Shown: one piece after another, positions 6,181 through 7,846 of the stretch
How positions within the stretch are numbered: the stretch's first letter is position 1
Layout: each line of letters begins with the position of its first letter
The notes under the pieces: generated by a model
The model's input: the letters and a program-made list of their open reading frames with translations, nothing else
The model's database searches: none
What the model was told of the DNA's origin: nothing
Made by a program: the position numbers and the translations under genes
Assembly (NCBI GenBank): GCA_023436685.1
Contig: JAEZIL010000256.1
Coordinates: forward strand, 1-7,846
DNA length: 7,846 nt
Origin: Bacteroidota bacterium
GTDB lineage: Bacteria > Bacteroidota > Bacteroidia > Chitinophagales > Chitinophagaceae
Direction of reading: 5' to 3'

Positions 6181-7281
6181 CTATAATGTAATTGTAGCAG
6201 GTGAAGTTTCTAATATCTTCATTAGTATCTTTTCGCTGTCTGAAAGTTCGGCATTAGTATTACAAGCTATTATTTCATCCAATTTATTTAGGTATTTCGG
6301 TAGTGTATTATTAGTATAATGGTCTATTATAACCGGGTGTACGTAATACTTTCTGCATACCGTCCGTGTATTTCCTAAGTGGCTGGCAACTATATCCAGC
6401 GCAGCAACTATATTCTTTTTAGTAGCTGTAACGGTCTCGGCACTACCTATTTTTTCAAATGCTTCTAAAGCATGCAAGCTGCCTGCCCATGTGCGAAAGT
6501 CTTTTGCAGTAAACCCTGCGCCACTTATTTCTTTAATATAGTTATTCACCATACCTGAATCGATAGGTTTTCGCTTACCCTCTTCGTCGTAATATTGAAA
6601 CAGCTCTTTGCCGGGAATATCGCGGCATTGGGTTACTATTTTTGCTAACTTTTTACTCTTTAGTTTTATATCATGGTAAATGCCTTTCTTGCCCTTGAAA
6701 CTAAACTTGAGTTCATTTCCATTTATCTTAACATGTTGGTCTTTAAGTGTTGTAAGACCAAATGAGCCATATAGTTTTTCGTACATGCTGTTACCTATAC
6801 GTATACAGGTACATTGCATAAGCGATACAACCGCGGCCAATACTTTTCGCAATGGCAATCCTTGTAAGGATAGATCCTCTTGTAGCTTCTTTCTTATAAA
6901 AGGAAGGTTTTCGCCAAAGCTTAACAGGTTTGAGAATTTACTTTGATTTCTCAATGTATTCCAGGCCGGGTGGTATTTGTACTGCTTGCGGTTTAGTTTA
7001 TCATATCCCGTTACTTGCAGGTGTCCATTTTCAATAGCACATATCCAAACATTCTCCCATGCTGGCGGTATTACCAATCGCTTTATGCGGAACAGTTGAT
7101 CCTTATCTTTAATCTGCTTTCCGTTATAAAGATATATGAAGCCCTCTCCCTTTCGTTTGCGGGTAATGCCGGGGTTTGTATCAGAAACATAAACCAGGTC
7201 TACAGCTTCTGCACTCTTTACTACATTACTTAACAGGGCTTTTAATTTGCGTTTCTGTATTCGTATCCCGGCTGTTTCCAT
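6181..7281 (-). CDS. DNA topoisomerase IB (poxvirus-like)
   Basis: A 366-residue type IB topoisomerase of the bacterial, poxvirus-like group, which relaxes supercoiled DNA through a 3'-phosphotyrosine intermediate without ATP or metal. The N-terminal DNA-clamp domain shows 'NPGITRKRKGEGFIY' (36-50), 'RLVIPPAWENVWI' (68-80) and 'NRKQYKYHPAW' (97-107). The catalytic domain has Arg161 (RIGN), Lys198 (FKGKKG), Arg263 (KDFRTWAGS) and the nucleophile Tyr313 in CRKYYVHP. The vaccinia catalytic His265 corresponds to Asn304 (HLGNT), as I recall for bacterial members. The gene converges on map with 2 bp between the stop codons and ends in TAG, unlike the TAA stops around it. Just 30 bp separate its ATG from the lgt terminator, and I see no convincing promoter. 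Confidence 0.93.
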   Translation of the reverse strand: METAGIRIQKRKLKALLSNVVKSAEAVDLVYVSDTNPGITRKRKGEGFIYLYNGKQIKDKDQLFRIKRLVIPPAWENVWICAIENGHLQVTGYDKLNRKQYKYHPAWNTLRNQSKFSNLLSFGENLPFIRKKLQEDLSLQGLPLRKVLAAVVSLMQCTCIRIGNSMYEKLYGSFGLTTLKDQHVKINGNELKFSFKGKKGIYHDIKLKSKKLAKIVTQCRDIPGKELFQYYDEEGKRKPIDSGMVNNYIKEISGAGFTAKDFRTWAGSLHALEAFEKIGSAETVTATKKNIVAALDIVASHLGNTRTVCRKYYVHPVIIDHYTNNTLPKYLNKLDEIIACNTNAELSDSEKILMKILETSPATITL

Positions 7282-7301
7282 ATCAATATATAGTTGATGT
7301 A

Positions 7302-7337
7302 GCTAAATAAAAGTCATGCCCTGAAATGGGCATGACT
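7302..7337 (-). terminator. Intrinsic terminator of lgt
   Basis: On the minus strand AGTCATGCCC (7337-7328), loop ATTTCA and GGGCATGACT (7321-7312) form a perfect 10-bp stem, followed at once by TTTTATTTAG (7311-7302). It begins 23 bp after the lgt stop codon and fits Rho-independent termination of lgt. Read on the + strand, the hairpin is followed by GATAATATAA, a poor U-tract, so its orientation is clear. Confidence 0.8.
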
Positions 7338-7360
7338 GATAATATAAAGCAGGTGGGATA

Positions 7361-7846
7361 TTATTTCTCTGCTACTTGTTCGGCCTTTTTCTTACTAAAG
7401 AAAACAAGGGCGATGCCTAAAAGCACTAGTACCGTAGATATGATCTCAGCTTGTGATGGATGAAAAAACCCAAGATCGTAGCGGAAGTTTACACGCATTT
7501 TTTCTACAAAGAAGCGCTCAATACCGTTTAGTATGAGGTAAATACCAAACATCTGCCATGCATATTTTAAACGTTTGCGTAAGCTCCAGAGTATCATAAA
7601 GAAGATGATACATACGGTAAACTCATACAGCGCAGTGGGAAATACACCAACCGGTAGCACACTGCAATAAGGACCAACACAGTTGGCAATAGGCATACCT
7701 GTGCTGTTTACGTTGTGAGGGTAATTCATTGCAAAGATCCAATCGGGCAGCCACGACGGAGCTTTTACAAAAGCATGAGGTACCTGTGGTAAGCTGCCAA
7801 ATTCGGGTAATATATAATTGTTGAAATAATTGGCATCGTACTGCAA
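7361..7846 (-). CDS. lgt: Prolipoprotein diacylglyceryl transferase, C-terminal part, partial
   Basis: The last 161 codons of a minus-strand gene that runs off the right edge; the codon at the edge is internal, not a start. Lgt is an inner-membrane enzyme that moves diacylglycerol from phosphatidylglycerol to the lipobox cysteine of prolipoproteins, the first step of lipoprotein maturation. Support comes from 'PVGVFPTALYEF' (fragment residues 65-76), equivalent to the family's P-(S/T)-x-LYE motif, from 'NGIERFFVEKMRVN' (107-120) and 'HPSQAEIIS' (129-137), and from three hydrophobic segments (about 76-90, 99-113, 133-150) with a Lys-rich cytosolic end. The stretch before FPTALYE, with CVGPYCSVLP, resembles an insertion I recall from long Bacteroidota Lgt proteins. 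It is followed by a terminator. Confidence 0.9.
   Translation of the reverse strand: MQYDANYFNNYILPEFGSLPQVPHAFVKAPSWLPDWIFAMNYPHNVNSTGMPIANCVGPYCSVLPVGVFPTALYEFTVCIIFFMILWSLRKRLKYAWQMFGIYLILNGIERFFVEKMRVNFRYDLGFFHPSQAEIISTVLVLLGIALVFFSKKKAEQVAEK

Noticed and set aside
6210..6235. CTAAT/ATTAG hairpin followed by TATCTTTTC as a terminator for map
   Set aside because: The stem is 5 bp and almost all A-T, lies inside the topoisomerase coding sequence, and is too weak to claim as a terminator.
7282..7300. TATATATTG just before the topoisomerase start as a -7 promoter box
   Set aside because: It does not fit TAnnTTTG, and it is too close to the ATG to leave a plausible leader.
1..7846. Search for CRISPR arrays, insertion sequences, tRNAs, toxin-antitoxin or defence genes
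   Set aside because: No regularly spaced direct repeats, transposase, cloverleaf or such gene was seen; the window is densely packed with housekeeping genes.

Overview
The window is part of a Bacteroidota chromosome, most likely from Chitinophagia or a close relative. This is inferred from protein character (the SecY, Map and long-form Lgt sequences), moderate GC content and A-rich translation starts that almost all lack a Shine-Dalgarno (SD) sequence. I could not run a phylogeny, so the placement below phylum is tentative.

Positions 1-6178 (+ strand) hold most of the spc ribosomal-protein operon in canonical order: rplX (3' end only), rplE, rpsN, rpsH, rplF, rplR, rpsE, rpmD, rplO, secY, map. 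The products are ribosomal proteins of both subunits, the SecY channel that exports and inserts proteins, and the methionine aminopeptidase that trims nascent chains. All of the coding regions look intact. The first two genes overlap by one base (TAATG), and the only consensus SD in the window lies there. From rpsN to secY the gaps are 53-106 bp, long for this operon, and each holds some inverted repeat. Two are perfect 12-bp hairpins: one after rplF and one, with a U-rich tail, after rplO. The second looks like an intrinsic terminator just ahead of a GTG-started secY.

After map the usual continuation (infA, rpmJ, rpsM, rpsK, rpsD, rpoA, rplQ) is absent. Two base pairs beyond the map stop, a convergent minus-strand gene for a poxvirus-like type IB DNA topoisomerase ends (6181-7281). 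Upstream of it on the minus strand is the 3' part of lgt (prolipoprotein diacylglyceryl transferase), which runs off the right edge and ends in a good intrinsic terminator (7302-7337).

No mobile element, CRISPR array, tRNA or rRNA was seen, and no undescribed system is apparent. The observations worth checking concern operon regulation (the isolated SD, the two strong internal hairpins, the hairpin-bearing gaps) and the synteny break after map.
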